NCBI GenBank assembly: GCA_963820185.1
Contig: CAWFYV010000004.1
Span: 186,001-250,000 of the forward strand
Length of the DNA: 64,000 nt
Reading direction: 5' to 3'
DNA from: Aquilonibacter sp963820185
GTDB taxonomy: Bacteria; Vulcanimicrobiota; Vulcanimicrobiia; Vulcanimicrobiales; Vulcanimicrobiaceae
Shown: positions 8,539 to 17,636 of the stretch, piece by piece
Numbering within the stretch: position 1 is the stretch's first letter
How the letters are laid out: each line of letters starts with the position of its first letter
Made by a program: the position numbers and the translations under genes
Notes under the pieces: generated by a model
The model's database searches: none
Told to the model about the DNA's origin: nothing
What the model saw: the letters and a program-made list of their open reading frames with translations, nothing else

Positions 8539-9637
8539 CCCGGCAACGCGTTCATGAACGCGTTGATGTCGCGCAGCACTTCGTCTGTATTCGATATATA
8601 GACGAAGTGATCGGCGTCGGGGATGACGACGACCTTCGCGTTCGGTAGCCCGCGTCGAAAACCGTTGATCTGCTTTACGTCGTCGGCGTCCCGCTTTTTG
8701 ACTTGGGCTTTTTCCGCCGGAGTTTTCGCCATGCGATCCACGTCGTGCGGATTCGCGAAGATCGCGAGGATCGGGACGTCGATCGGTCCTTTGAAATCAC
8801 GCTTTCCGTCGAGCACGGCCTTCCCGATCGGTGGCATGGCTGGACTTCCGGGGTGGGGGCTCGGCTGTGGGACGCCGGCGTCGAACGCATACCAATATCC
8901 CGCATCGAGATAGACCAGGGCGGCGACCTTCTGCGGATAGCGCGATCCGATATCGCTCAGTTCTTCGCCGGCGCGTCCATCACCGCGAGGACGTCGTCTC
9001 CTAGGCGATCGGTGGAATAGTTCGCGACCGTCGGAGCCGGTTTGCTCGAGCTGCCGAAACCGCGACGCGTCATCGAGTAGACATGGTGGTGCGCGCGAAG
9101 AGCGGGAATGATCTTGAAAAAGTCGTGCCCGGTGTTCCCAAGCCCGGCGAGCAACAGCACCGGGCGGCCCGAGCCGCCCCAGTCTAGCGTTTCAACCTTC
9201 ACACCCGGCTCGACCGCAACCAGCGTCACTTTTGGCTTGAGCACCGGCCACGACGCATGCGCGACGCGATGGTAATTCATCGTGATCTTTAGCGGCGGTC
9301 CTTGCGTTGTGCTCCATAATCCATCTATCGTCGTACCGCTCGCGCCGATTGTCGCGTGATAGACGCGATGATAGTCGAGCCACGGGTCTGTATTCATGTC
9401 GAACGTCATGGTAACGTTCGCTCCGTCGATCTTCACGTTTTTTGTAACGATCGGCACGTCGGTTTCGTCGATACTGTCGATTGTGACGTCGTAGGTGCCG
9501 CGGTTTTTCGTAATGACCATGATCCGCCGGACGTGCCCGGCCGGGCCCTCCATCGTGCCTTCCCACGTTCCAGCGATCTCCGTGGGGGCCGCCGCGGCGA
9601 GCAACAGGACTGCGATCAATGCTGTGATGTAGCGCAT
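8535..9637 (-). pseudogene. Alpha/beta-hydrolase gene broken by an internal deletion/frameshift
   Basis: Two adjoining reading frames make one hydrolase. The first (9637 down to 8957) encodes a signal peptide, an N-terminal beta-rich domain, and a hydrolase core through VLLLAGLGNTGHDF, SMTRRGFGSSSKP and DDVLAVMDA. It then runs into a stop. The second frame resumes at AGEELSDIGSRYPQKVAALV and continues to the C-terminus with the catalytic-His region IPDADHFVYI. The segment that should lie between VMDA and AGEEL, about 14 residues including the nucleophile elbow GHS, is absent, and the frame shifts at a GC-rich spot near 8970. The protein cannot be catalytic as it stands. An assembly error is possible, but loss of about 40 bases is more than an indel miscall. 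Confidence 0.8.
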
Positions 9638-9638
9638 G

Positions 9639-10418
9639 TTACGGGGGCTTTAGCCCTCGCATCACCGCATCCATTTGGCCCGCGACGTCTTGGAAGATCT
9701 CCGGGCCGACGATCGCTAGCAGCGGAAGCGCGACGATCATCATCGTAAAGCCGACGGCCACTTGGATCGGTAGACCGATCACAAAGACGTTCATTTGCGG
9801 GGCGACGCGGGCCATAAACGCGAGCGCGACGTTCGTGAGAAACAGCGCGACGATAACCGGCGCCGAGACCTTAAAGACGATCAGGAACGACTGCGCGAAG
9901 AATAGCGCGAGATTACCGCCTACACTTGGATCGAGATTGATGTATGGCAGCGGCAGCAGATTGAACGAGCCCGCAATACCCTGGATGAAAAAGTAGTGCG
10001 AGTTCGTCGCGAGAAAGATCAGGGTTGCAAGGGCCAACTGAAATTCGCCGATGATCGTGATATTCTGTTGCGTCTGCGGATTGAGCACGTTTGCGATCGC
10101 GAAGCCTACCTGCAGGTCGATGAGCTCGCCCGCAAATTGGATGCCGACGAAGACGAGCGATGCGACGAATCCAACGATCACCCCGAGCAGCACCTGCGCC
10201 GCCGCACCGACGATCAATTCGAACGCGCCTCCGGTAAGATGCGGCACCGGGACGACCCGAAATACGAGAAACGTGAGTAGCGCTCCCAAGCCCAGACGTA
10301 ACTGGTGGGGAATCTCCTTCGACGAGAACACCGGAAATAGATACAGCATCGACGACACGCGCAGAAACATCAGAAAGAACGTTTCGAACTGCCCTGCGGT
10401 CAAACCAAAGAGATGCAC
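9639..10418 (-). CDS. fliR: Flagellar export gate protein FliR
   Basis: FliR is part of the FliPQR helical export channel. About 259 residues with six hydrophobic segments match the usual length. The open frame extends far upstream through fliQ, but fliR similarity begins at HLFGLTAGQFETFFLMFLR. The most plausible start is the GTG at 10416-10418, overlapping the end of fliQ. It is the last gene of the long operon from fliK. flhB, its usual neighbour, is displaced by 2.3 kb. Confidence 0.93.
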   Translation of the reverse strand: MHLFGLTAGQFETFFLMFLRVSSMLYLFPVFSSKEIPHQLRLGLGALLTFLVFRVVPVPHLTGGAFELIVGAAAQVLLGVIVGFVASLVFVGIQFAGELIDLQVGFAIANVLNPQTQQNITIIGEFQLALATLIFLATNSHYFFIQGIAGSFNLLPLPYINLDPSVGGNLALFFAQSFLIVFKVSAPVIVALFLTNVALAFMARVAPQMNVFVIGLPIQVAVGFTMMIVALPLLAIVGPEIFQDVAGQMDAVMRGLKPP

Positions 10419-10423
10419 GGCCT

Positions 10424-10693
10424 TTACTTTGCCAGCGCGGGCAAACTCGAGAAGATCCGTGCCGCGAAATCGGTGAGCAGCGCGAGAATGAACGGCGCAA
10501 AGAACAGGAGCGCGAGCGCCGAGACGACGATCTTCGGAATAAACGCCAGCGTTGGCTCCTGAATTTGCGTGACCGCTTGGAAGATCGAGATCGTCAGGCC
10601 GACGATCATGCTGAGAATCAACACGGGCGCGGCGGCAATTAAGGCGACGAGGATCGCCTGTTGACCGATCTGGACGACATCGCCGAAACTCAC
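10424..10693 (-). CDS. fliQ: Flagellar export gate protein FliQ
   Basis: This 89-residue, two-helix membrane protein has typical FliQ sequence (GQQAILVALIAAAPVLILSM and SIFQAVTQIQEPTLAFIPKI). It forms part of the FliPQR export channel. The GTG start overlaps the fliP stop as GTGA, and the gene overlaps the beginning of fliR. Length and motif are normal. Confidence 0.95.
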   Translation of the reverse strand: MSFGDVVQIGQQAILVALIAAAPVLILSMIVGLTISIFQAVTQIQEPTLAFIPKIVVSALALLFFAPFILALLTDFAARIFSSLPALAK

Positions 10694-11526
10694 GTGTGGA
10701 AGCTCTGGAAGAGCGCGCTGACAATTAGATCCCAGCCATCGACTAAGATGAAGATCAGGACCTTGAACGGCAAGGAAATGATGATCGGCGGGATCATCAT
10801 CATGCCCATTGAGAGCAGGATGGCCGCGGTGACCATATCGATGATAATAAACGGAATGTAGATCGCAAACCCGATCTCAAATGCCGTCTTCAGCTCGGAG
10901 AGCACGAACGCCGGAACCAGCAGATACGTCGGGACGTCTTTTTGGGCGGTGGGACGCGGTTCTTTCGAGATTGAGTAGAAGAGCTGAATATCTTTCTCGC
11001 GCGTCTGCTTGAACATGAACGTCCGGAGCGGCTGCGCCGCGCGATCGAGCGCGACCGACTGATTAATCTTCTTCTGCAGGTACGGCTGTACGGCATTGTT
11101 GTTGATCTGGTGGATCACCGGGTTCATAACAAAGAACGTTAGCAGCAGCGCAAGGCCGACCAAGACTTGGTTGGGCGGCGACTGCTGCGTGCCCATCGCG
11201 GTGCGCACAAACGAGAGCACCACGATGATCCGCGTAAAGGATGTCATCATTACGAGCAGCGTCGGCGCAAGCGTGAGCACGGTGAGCAAGAGCAGCACTT
11301 GCAGCGCGCCCACGACCTGCTGCGGATTGTTCGTCTGGCCCAGGCCAATGTTGATGTTCGGCACCGGCAGCGTTGGCGACGTTGGCGCATTCGGCGCACT
11401 CTGCGCCATCGCAAGGGTCGGAAGCACCCACAACAAGACGAACGCGAGTACCGATGAGATCAGGAATGGGGCGTGGCGTGCCCAGACGCGCGCAAGCGCG
11501 TCCACGAGGCGGCTACGGTTTTCCAC
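10690..11526 (-). CDS. fliP: Flagellar export gate protein FliP
   Basis: FliP forms the core of the flagellar type III export channel. The 278-residue product has an N-terminal signal-like helix (about 17-42), an Ala/Pro/Thr-rich periplasmic stretch, and the conserved blocks LLTVLTLAPTLLVMMTSFTR and VLSFVRTAMGTQQSPPNQVL, with four hydrophobic segments overall. The GTG start lies inside the 3' end of fliO (14-base overlap), consistent with coupled translation. Confidence 0.95.
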   Translation of the reverse strand: MENRSRLVDALARVWARHAPFLISSVLAFVLLWVLPTLAMAQSAPNAPTSPTLPVPNINIGLGQTNNPQQVVGALQVLLLLTVLTLAPTLLVMMTSFTRIIVVLSFVRTAMGTQQSPPNQVLVGLALLLTFFVMNPVIHQINNNAVQPYLQKKINQSVALDRAAQPLRTFMFKQTREKDIQLFYSISKEPRPTAQKDVPTYLLVPAFVLSELKTAFEIGFAIYIPFIIIDMVTAAILLSMGMMMIPPIIISLPFKVLIFILVDGWDLIVSALFQSFHT

Positions 11527-11866
11527 GCAGCGATTTCACTATATCGGCAAACGACTTCTGCGTCGTGCGCAGTAGCGCGCGTTGTGTCTCGAGCCAACCC
11601 TCGACTTCTTCCGTAGGCAACTCGGCGATCGAGGTCACATGCCCTTGCCCGCCGCCGATAAGATAGTACTTCGCGCCCACCTTTATCACGTGCAGTGCGG
11701 AGTGCTGCGAGAGCGGCGTCGATTCGAGCACCGTAACGAGCCGGCGGTTGGCCGAGGTCAAGATCCGCCCGCGCGCAAGACCCCGTACAACGAGATAAAG
11801 GCCGCCGAGCAATAGCGCGACGACCAATAAAGCAAAGACGTAACTGAGCCAGAAGCCCGAGGTCAT
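11513..11866 (-). CDS. fliO: Flagellar assembly protein FliO
   Basis: FliO is a poorly conserved membrane protein that helps assemble the FliP ring. The 117-residue product has one N-terminal membrane helix (about 6-30) and the conserved beta-strand pattern RRLVTVLESTPLSQHSALHVIKVGAKYYLIG. Position between fliN and fliP supports the call. No unusual features. Confidence 0.88.
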   Translation of the reverse strand: MTSGFWLSYVFALLVVALLLGGLYLVVRGLARGRILTSANRRLVTVLESTPLSQHSALHVIKVGAKYYLIGGGQGHVTSIAELPTEEVEGWLETQRALLRTTQKSFADIVKSLRGKP

Positions 11867-11875
11867 AAGCGAGGG

Positions 11876-12781
11876 TTACGAGCTCGTTTGCGGATTGAGT
11901 TCGCTAATCTTCACAGCGTACTTGTCGTCCACCACGACCACTTCGCCGCGCGCAATCAAGATATTGTTCACATAGAGATCGATCGGCTCGGCTGCCAGCT
12001 TATCCAGCTCGAACACGCTGCCCGACTGCAGCGAAACAACCTCGCGCAACGGCATGACCGTTTTCCCGAGCACCGCACTGATCTGCAGCGGCACGTCGTG
12101 CACCAGGTCGAGATTCGCTTGCCCGGGTTGCGCGGCACGCACCGGCGTCGGCGGCATCGTCGTGTAGGCGACGTTCTGCGCATCGGCCGGAGGTGCAGCT
12201 TTTCTTTTTGCCGGAGCCGCAGCCGCAACGGGCTCCGCCTCGCGAGCCTTCGCCGCCTCGGCCGATGCCGTTGCGCTCATTCCGAGCTTCGAGAGCGTGA
12301 TCGCCGCGAAGTCGATGCTGATACGCGGATGCAGATCCGAGCCGACGTCAACGTTTCCGTTGTAGGAAACAAACGGCGGTGGCGGGAGCAACGTCGCGTC
12401 CGTGCACATCGACGCGTGCGCGCCTTCGGCCGACGTTCCAATCTGCTTGGCGAGTTCTTCTACCATTGCGGTCGCAATCTGCGAAACGGTCTCCGAGGCG
12501 ATTGAGAGCTGCATCGGGCCCATCTCGGTAACGTCGTCGCCGCCTCCGAGCATCACGCCCACGATCTGCTGCATGTCGGCAGTGGGGAAGCGTACGACAA
12601 GTTGCGCACCCAGCGCCGGAATCGTCGCAAGCGAAACCAGTTCCGAGCCGTCGGTACGAATCGACCCGTCGTGGTCATCCCGCGTTGCAGCACTTACGCT
12701 CGCGGACTGTTCCACCAGCCTACCAAGCACCGTGCCGGCCGAGGCCAGCATCGCGTCGGCAAGCTGTTGAGTATCGGGCAT
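11876..12781 (-). CDS. fliN: Flagellar switch protein FliN/FliY-like with degenerate CheC domain
   Basis: The 301-residue protein is longer than a classical FliN (about 130). Residues 1-170 form a CheC/FliY-like domain. Residues about 215-295 form a SpoA (C-ring) domain with DVPLQISAVLGKTVMPLREVVSLQSGSVFELDK. The phosphatase helix that should read E-x2-N is here IASETVSQIATAMVEELA, without the Asn, so phosphatase activity is doubtful. Dedicated CheC is encoded at 2.4-3.1 kb. It is adjacent to fliM in the motor-switch operon. It may be called fliY; the C-ring role is secure. Confidence 0.88.
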   Translation of the reverse strand: MPDTQQLADAMLASAGTVLGRLVEQSASVSAATRDDHDGSIRTDGSELVSLATIPALGAQLVVRFPTADMQQIVGVMLGGGDDVTEMGPMQLSIASETVSQIATAMVEELAKQIGTSAEGAHASMCTDATLLPPPPFVSYNGNVDVGSDLHPRISIDFAAITLSKLGMSATASAEAAKAREAEPVAAAAPAKRKAAPPADAQNVAYTTMPPTPVRAAQPGQANLDLVHDVPLQISAVLGKTVMPLREVVSLQSGSVFELDKLAAEPIDLYVNNILIARGEVVVVDDKYAVKISELNPQTSS

Positions 12782-12784
12782 ACG

Positions 12785-13777
12785 CTATTGGTCCTCGCTC
12801 GCTAAAACGTGTGAGACCTGCACCGTTAGCTGGTCCTTATTGATTCCGGGGAAGACCCGGAATTTTTCCTTTTCGTTGACCTTCGCCAAAAGCGGCTCGT
12901 TGGTCAACTTATCGAAGACGACGATGTCCCCTTCCTGCAATGCCACCAGATCGCGCAGCGATACCGTGGTTTGTCCCAGTTCTACTTCGACCTCGACCGG
13001 GGCGCGTTCGACGTTTCTGGTCAGCTGCGCGATGTCTTCCTCGGTCATACCGCGCCCGGCGATCACCGTCGGCGACCACTGGAACTCGGTCAACTGCTGT
13101 CCAATTGACTGCAGGACCAAATACGGCAGGCAGAAGTTCATCACACCCGACATGTCGCCGATCTTCAACTCCATCGAGATGTAGGCGACGATTTGGTCGA
13201 GGGGAATGATGCGCGGGATGAACTGCGGGTTTGAATCGAGTGCTTCGATCTTCAGTGAGAGCGTCAGCAGGTAATTCCACGACTCGCGATAGCTGTTGAG
13301 CATGCGCGCCATGAAGCGCTGCATGAGGGTGCGCTCGATGTCGGTGAGGTCGCGCAGCTTATTCGGGAACCACCCGGGGCCGCCGAGCAAGCGGTCGATG
13401 ATCGAGAAGACGAGGTTGAGGTCGACTTGGACGATGCCGCTACCGGGAAGCGGGTCCATCGAGAAGATGCCGAGGATCGACGGTATGCCGATCGAGGCGA
13501 TGAAGTCGCCGTAACTGATCTGCTCGATCGAGACGATCGTCGCCTCAACACGCGTGCGCAGATAGACCGAAAGCGAGTTGTTGAGCAGGCGCGTGAAATT
13601 CTCGTGCAGCGTGCGCAACGTCTGCAACTGGTTGTTGGTAAATTTGTCTAGCCGCTTATTGAAACGGAAATCGAACGACTTTACCCTACGGCCGTCGATC
13701 GCTTCCTTCGCCGGAGCGCCTTCGCCAGAGAGTTGATTGATAAGTGCATCAATCTCTTCTTGTGAAAGACTCGACAT
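12785..13777 (-). CDS. fliM: Flagellar motor switch protein FliM
   Basis: FliM is the C-ring protein that binds phospho-CheY. The 330 residues begin with the CheY-binding peptide SLSQEEIDALINQL. The CheC-like middle domain and a C-terminal SpoA domain (VELGQTTVSLRDLVALQEGDIVVFDK) follow. The ATG at 13775-13777 is clear. It lies between motB and fliN, three bases before the next start. Length and architecture are normal. Confidence 0.96.
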   Translation of the reverse strand: MSSLSQEEIDALINQLSGEGAPAKEAIDGRRVKSFDFRFNKRLDKFTNNQLQTLRTLHENFTRLLNNSLSVYLRTRVEATIVSIEQISYGDFIASIGIPSILGIFSMDPLPGSGIVQVDLNLVFSIIDRLLGGPGWFPNKLRDLTDIERTLMQRFMARMLNSYRESWNYLLTLSLKIEALDSNPQFIPRIIPLDQIVAYISMELKIGDMSGVMNFCLPYLVLQSIGQQLTEFQWSPTVIAGRGMTEEDIAQLTRNVERAPVEVEVELGQTTVSLRDLVALQEGDIVVFDKLTNEPLLAKVNEKEKFRVFPGINKDQLTVQVSHVLASEDQ

Positions 13778-13786
13778 AAATGCTCG

Positions 13787-14557
13787 CTATTTACCTTTCT
13801 GACTGCTGCCCGGGGCAGCACTTCCGCTCAAGAGCACGATATCGACGCGGCGGTTCTGTTGCTTCTCCGTATCGGAGACATCGGCGTTGCGCGGACGGTA
13901 CTCACTATAGCCCGTCGCACTAAGGCGAGTTGGCGCGATGCCGGCGCCTTGCAGATACTCCGTCACGTTTGCCGCACGCGCCGTCGAGAGCTCCCAATTG
14001 GATTTATATTGCGACGTCGAAATCGGAACGTTGTCGGTATAACCTTCAACCGCAATCTCATTGCCGTTGCGCTTGAGGAGTGGCACGATGCCGGTGAGAA
14101 ACTTTTGCGCTTCGGGCCGGATCTCGGCGCTACCACTGTTGTAGAATGCCTTATCGGATAATAGCGTTACGGTCAGCCCGCGCGCATCGGCGTGCACCTG
14201 CACCTGCTGTTCGAGATGATTCTCCTTGACGTACTTCTCGAGCTCTTTCTTAATTGCCGGAATGCTCGAGCTCGCCTCAAAAGATTGCTCGCCGTTGGCC
14301 CCTCCGTTGGGCGGCTGATTGACCGTCCACACGTTATCGAACCCGGCCGAAACCGACTTGGCGAATTGCTGCACCTTGACGCGACTGATCGTCGACATGG
14401 CAAAGAGGATGATGAACAGCGCCAACATGAGGGTGATCATGTCGGCGTAGGTCAGCAGCCAGCGCATCATGCCCGCGGTCTCGAGCTTCTCCTCGGATTT
14501 CTTGCGAGGCCGGTTCGACTCGGCCGCGCGGGCCGCGCTCTTGATCGGTTGTGCCAT
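13787..14557 (-). CDS. motB: Flagellar stator protein MotB
   Basis: MotB anchors the stator to peptidoglycan and carries the proton-binding Asp. The 256-residue protein has a basic N-terminus and one membrane helix near 33-55 with the ion-coupling Asp in LTYADMITLMLALFIILFAM. A plug/linker region and a C-terminal OmpA-like peptidoglycan-binding domain follow (about 125-245, including VEGYTDNVPI and ELSTARAANVTEYL). It follows motA in the same operon. Confidence 0.95.
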   Translation of the reverse strand: MAQPIKSAARAAESNRPRKKSEEKLETAGMMRWLLTYADMITLMLALFIILFAMSTISRVKVQQFAKSVSAGFDNVWTVNQPPNGGANGEQSFEASSSIPAIKKELEKYVKENHLEQQVQVHADARGLTVTLLSDKAFYNSGSAEIRPEAQKFLTGIVPLLKRNGNEIAVEGYTDNVPISTSQYKSNWELSTARAANVTEYLQGAGIAPTRLSATGYSEYRPRNADVSDTEKQQNRRVDIVLLSGSAAPGSSQKGK

Positions 14558-14579
14558 TGGTGGTTAGTGTGCGCTTCCC

Positions 14580-15422
14580 TTAGGCTGACGATGCCGAGTA
14601 ACCGGCCTCACCTGCGATAGCTCCGCCCTCCTCGACCGCGCTTTCGCGCTCCCTGGGATCGATGAACGCGAGCAGTTTCTCTTCGAGCAGACGCGGATTG
14701 TCGCCGGCCTGGATCGCGAGGATGCCTTCGATCATGATCTCGCGCATGAGCAGCAGTTGTCCGTTGCGTTCCTTGATCTTGGTTGCAATCGGAAGCCACA
14801 GCAAGTTGGCAAACATGATGCCGAAGAACGTCGCGACGAAGGCTTGCGCGGTTGCAACGCCGATGGTACCGGCGACATTGGTGCTGTTGCCCATCTCGCC
14901 AAGGCCCTTGAGCATGCCGATAAGGCCGAGCACCGTACCGATGATGCCAAGCGTCGGCGAATAGCCGCCCAAGTTCATAAACACTTGTTCGGATTTCGCA
15001 CCGGCTTCTTGCGTGCTCGAAACCTCGGTCTCGAGAACCTTCCGGATAATCTCGGTATCGCGACCGTCGATCACCAGCTGGATACCTTTGCGCATGAAGT
15101 CGTCGTCGAGCGCTGCTGCCTCATTTTCGAGTGCGAGCAAGCCTTCGCGCCGTGCCTTCTCGGCAAACGAGACCAGCGTTGAGATTACGTCGCGTTCGTG
15201 ATAATCGACCTGCACGAACGCGGTTTTCCACCCGCCGAAGAACCCGCGCACGAACGTGCGCAGGGGAAACGAGGTCAAGGTGGCGCCCAACGTTCCGCCG
15301 ACGATCAGGAAGAACGCCTCCCACCGCCCGAAAATAACGTGAGCATCCGTCCCGCCGACCCAGCCGGCGATGAAGATGGCCCCGAAGCCGAGGATCAGGC
15401 CAAAAATTGTTGCTAAGTCCAA
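14580..15422 (-). CDS. motA: Flagellar stator protein MotA
   Basis: MotA is the ring-forming stator subunit that drives the C-ring. The 280 residues contain four hydrophobic segments (about 2-22, 32-50, 150-172 and 182-205) and a charged cytoplasmic loop. The conserved TM3 region GGYSPTLGIIGTVLGLIGML is intact. The start is TTG at 15420-15422 with GGAGAG seven bases upstream. It is separated from flbD by 88 bases, one of the larger gaps in the operon, so an extra internal promoter is possible. Confidence 0.95.
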   Translation of the reverse strand: MDLATIFGLILGFGAIFIAGWVGGTDAHVIFGRWEAFFLIVGGTLGATLTSFPLRTFVRGFFGGWKTAFVQVDYHERDVISTLVSFAEKARREGLLALENEAAALDDDFMRKGIQLVIDGRDTEIIRKVLETEVSSTQEAGAKSEQVFMNLGGYSPTLGIIGTVLGLIGMLKGLGEMGNSTNVAGTIGVATAQAFVATFFGIMFANLLWLPIATKIKERNGQLLLMREIMIEGILAIQAGDNPRLLEEKLLAFIDPRERESAVEEGGAIAGEAGYSASSA

Positions 15423-15510
15423 GATTCTGCTCTCCGGAGGGGTAGCCAGCGCCTTTACGGGGTATCGGCCGCCTCAATCCCAATATCAAGCCTATGTAAC
15501 GGGCCGCCCG

Positions 15511-15699
15511 CTAGGCCGGTCCGTGAATTCGCCTCTTGAAGTCGACGATCTTCTGCTGAATCTCGAGCATCCGGTCGCGCACCACGAGCCGGTTCCCCGA
15601 CGTCAGCGTCACCACCGTATCGGGCGTCTCTTCTATCTGTTCTATCAGGTCGCTATTGACCATCACGGGATGGCCGTTGAGCCGAGTAAGTGCAATCAT
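15511..15699 (-). CDS. flbD: FlbD family flagellar protein
   Basis: This 62-residue protein, starting MIALTRLNGHPVMVNSDLIE, matches the small FlbD family encoded in many flagellar operons (Firmicutes, spirochaetes, Chloroflexi-like lineages). The family feature is the predicted beta-rich sequence with TPDTVVTLTSGNRLVV. Its molecular function is not settled; deletion affects motility in some species. It lies between flgE and motA, the conserved location. Confidence 0.88.
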   Translation of the reverse strand: MIALTRLNGHPVMVNSDLIEQIEETPDTVVTLTSGNRLVVRDRMLEIQQKIVDFKRRIHGPA

Positions 15700-15720
15700 G
15701 CGAATTCCCCGACTGGAGTT

Positions 15721-15749
15721 GGGGCGGCGGGTGTGGGTCCCGCCGCCCC
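15721..15749. other. Strong hairpin between flgE and flbD
   Basis: A perfect 11-bp inverted repeat (arms 15721-15731 and 15739-15749, all G/C, seven-base loop) lies 20 bases after the flgE stop. No U-run follows on either strand, so it is not a standard intrinsic terminator. It could block 3' exonucleases or pause RNA polymerase and so raise hook mRNA relative to the downstream genes. Confidence 0.7.
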
Positions 15750-15768
15750 TGGTCCTTACGCCTCTACG

Positions 15769-17616
15769 TTAGTTCTGCGAGGCCTGGAGTGCGATGACCG
15801 TTTGAATGTTGGCATCCGCGGTCTCGATGCCGCGTGAGTTCGCCTGGAACGCGCGCTGCGCGACGATCAGGTTGGTGAACTCATTAGCAAGGTTGACGTT
15901 GGACTGCTCGAGTGCTCCAGCCACGATCGAGCCGAACCGGCCGCTGTTGGCGGTACCAACTTGTGCCAGGCCCGAAGCGGCCGTCTGCGCGAACTCGCTG
16001 TCGCCGACCCGCTCGAGGCCGTCCTCGTTTTGGAAGGTCGCGACCGCGAGCTGCGCCACCGTCTTCTGCTGGCCGTTGGTGAACGATCCGGTGACCGTTC
16101 CGTCTTGGCCGACGGTGATGTTCGAGAGGATGCCGGCCGCATAACCGTTCTGGCTCACGACCGTGCCCGTCGAACTACTATTAAGACTCGTGTTGTCGAA
16201 GTATCCGAGCGCAATCGCGCCGGGCGTTGCCACCTGTGTCGGTGCCTGCGCGGCGTTGCCCGGGCTCGGACCCCATTGCAGGACGTCGAGTTGGTTGCCT
16301 TGATTGAGCGCCGCGGTCGATCCCGCAGCGTGGAAGTACCCAGCGCTTCCGGGTCCACCGATAGCCGATCCCGCGCCGGTGACCGATTCAATCGAAGACG
16401 AGTTGATGTACTGGCCATTCTGGTCGAAGTACGCATAGCCGACCACGCCGGATGAAGCCTGCGTGGTTTGCGCCGCGGTGACCGCCGCGCCGTTGTAGGT
16501 TGCGCCCTGCGTGATGGCTTGGAACTGGGTTCCGTCAGCGAACGAAACGCTGACCGCCCATTCGGTGGCCGGTTTCAGCGCGCTGCCCGCCTCGTTTTCA
16601 ACGCTTGCTGGCAGGCCGCTGTTCGCCGCGGTCAAGGCAATCGTTGCCGTATCCGCAGCTGCCGGCGCCGGCGTCGTGAGCGTGAATGTCGCTCCATCGA
16701 ACGTTACGGTCGAGCCTTGCGTGGCCGTCGTCGAGTTCCCAAGCGTGTCGGTGATGTTGAGCGGATTGCCTGGGCCGTTCGACGTGACGGTGATGTTGGT
16801 CGTGACGTTACCGGTGAGCGGATAGGTCGCGGCGCCGGTCAACACACCTAAGGCGTTGGTCGTTGTCGCGAGCGAGTGCGTCGCGCTCGGCGCGATTGGC
16901 GAATACGTGATCGTTGCTTCGTGCGCGCCGCCGAGCGAGTCGTACATCGTCGTTGAGACGGTGACCGCAGCGCCCGGATTGGCCGAAGCGCCGATCGCCT
17001 GCTGGAACGCCTGCGTCCAGTTGGTTTGATCGAGATTACCGCCCAGTGCGACGTCGAAGACTTGGTCGTTGATCGCGGGACCGGTCTTGACGCCCGAGCC
17101 GGTGGCCGTCGCTTGCTCTTGCAAACCGACCGGGATGTTGATTGCACCGGGCACGCCGGTGTTGTTTATGACGCCGGCGTTGTTGGCCATGTAGCCCATG
17201 ACCGCTTGACCGGTACCGGGATCGTAGAGCAGCCCGTTCGCGTCGAGCGAGAACGCGCCGTTGCGCGTGTACGTCGGCGAGCCCGTGCCGTTTGCATTGT
17301 TCATGATGAAGAACCCGTCGCCGTTGAGCGCCAGGTCGGTGTTAAGGCCGGTCGTTTGCAGGCCGCCTTGGCCGAACTCGGTATCTTCGGTAGCGACTTT
17401 GACGCCGAGTCCGTTATCGATCGGATCGACGCCGCCGCTGGTCTGCGTGGGACCCGACGGTGCGCCGACCTGCTGGTAGAACTGATCGGCGAAGGTCATG
17501 CGCTGGGCTTTGAAGCCCGTGGTCGCAGTGTTCGCGATGTTGTTGGAGATCATGTCGATCCAGCTCTGGTATGCATCCAGGCCGGAGATCCCCGTGTAGA
17601 GTGAATCGAAAGCCAT
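15769..17616 (-). CDS. flgE: Flagellar hook protein FlgE
   Basis: FlgE polymerises into the hook, the universal joint between motor and filament. The 615-residue protein has the N-terminal rod/hook signature MAFDSLYTGISGLDAYQSWI plus SNNIANTATTGFKAQRMTF. A long Thr/Ala/Gly-rich variable domain (about 130-470) follows, then the C-terminal helix NVNLANEFTNLIVAQRAFQANSRGIETADANIQTVIAL. It is larger than the 400-residue enterobacterial hook but normal for surface-variable hooks. It lies between the TIGR02530 gene and flbD, and is flanked on both sides by stem-loops in an otherwise tightly packed operon. Confidence 0.95.
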   Translation of the reverse strand: MAFDSLYTGISGLDAYQSWIDMISNNIANTATTGFKAQRMTFADQFYQQVGAPSGPTQTSGGVDPIDNGLGVKVATEDTEFGQGGLQTTGLNTDLALNGDGFFIMNNANGTGSPTYTRNGAFSLDANGLLYDPGTGQAVMGYMANNAGVINNTGVPGAINIPVGLQEQATATGSGVKTGPAINDQVFDVALGGNLDQTNWTQAFQQAIGASANPGAAVTVSTTMYDSLGGAHEATITYSPIAPSATHSLATTTNALGVLTGAATYPLTGNVTTNITVTSNGPGNPLNITDTLGNSTTATQGSTVTFDGATFTLTTPAPAAADTATIALTAANSGLPASVENEAGSALKPATEWAVSVSFADGTQFQAITQGATYNGAAVTAAQTTQASSGVVGYAYFDQNGQYINSSSIESVTGAGSAIGGPGSAGYFHAAGSTAALNQGNQLDVLQWGPSPGNAAQAPTQVATPGAIALGYFDNTSLNSSSTGTVVSQNGYAAGILSNITVGQDGTVTGSFTNGQQKTVAQLAVATFQNEDGLERVGDSEFAQTAASGLAQVGTANSGRFGSIVAGALEQSNVNLANEFTNLIVAQRAFQANSRGIETADANIQTVIALQASQN

Positions 17617-17636
17617 TCTTGACCTCTATTACGGAT

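Noticed and set aside
8544..8565. 22-bp perfect palindrome near the pseudogene end
   Set aside because: It lies in the coding tail of the hydrolase with no T-run on either strand; likely coincidental coding symmetry.
8577..8609. Inverted repeat with 10-bp arms
   Set aside because: Arms encode HFV and DEV in the hydrolase C-terminus; explained by coding content.
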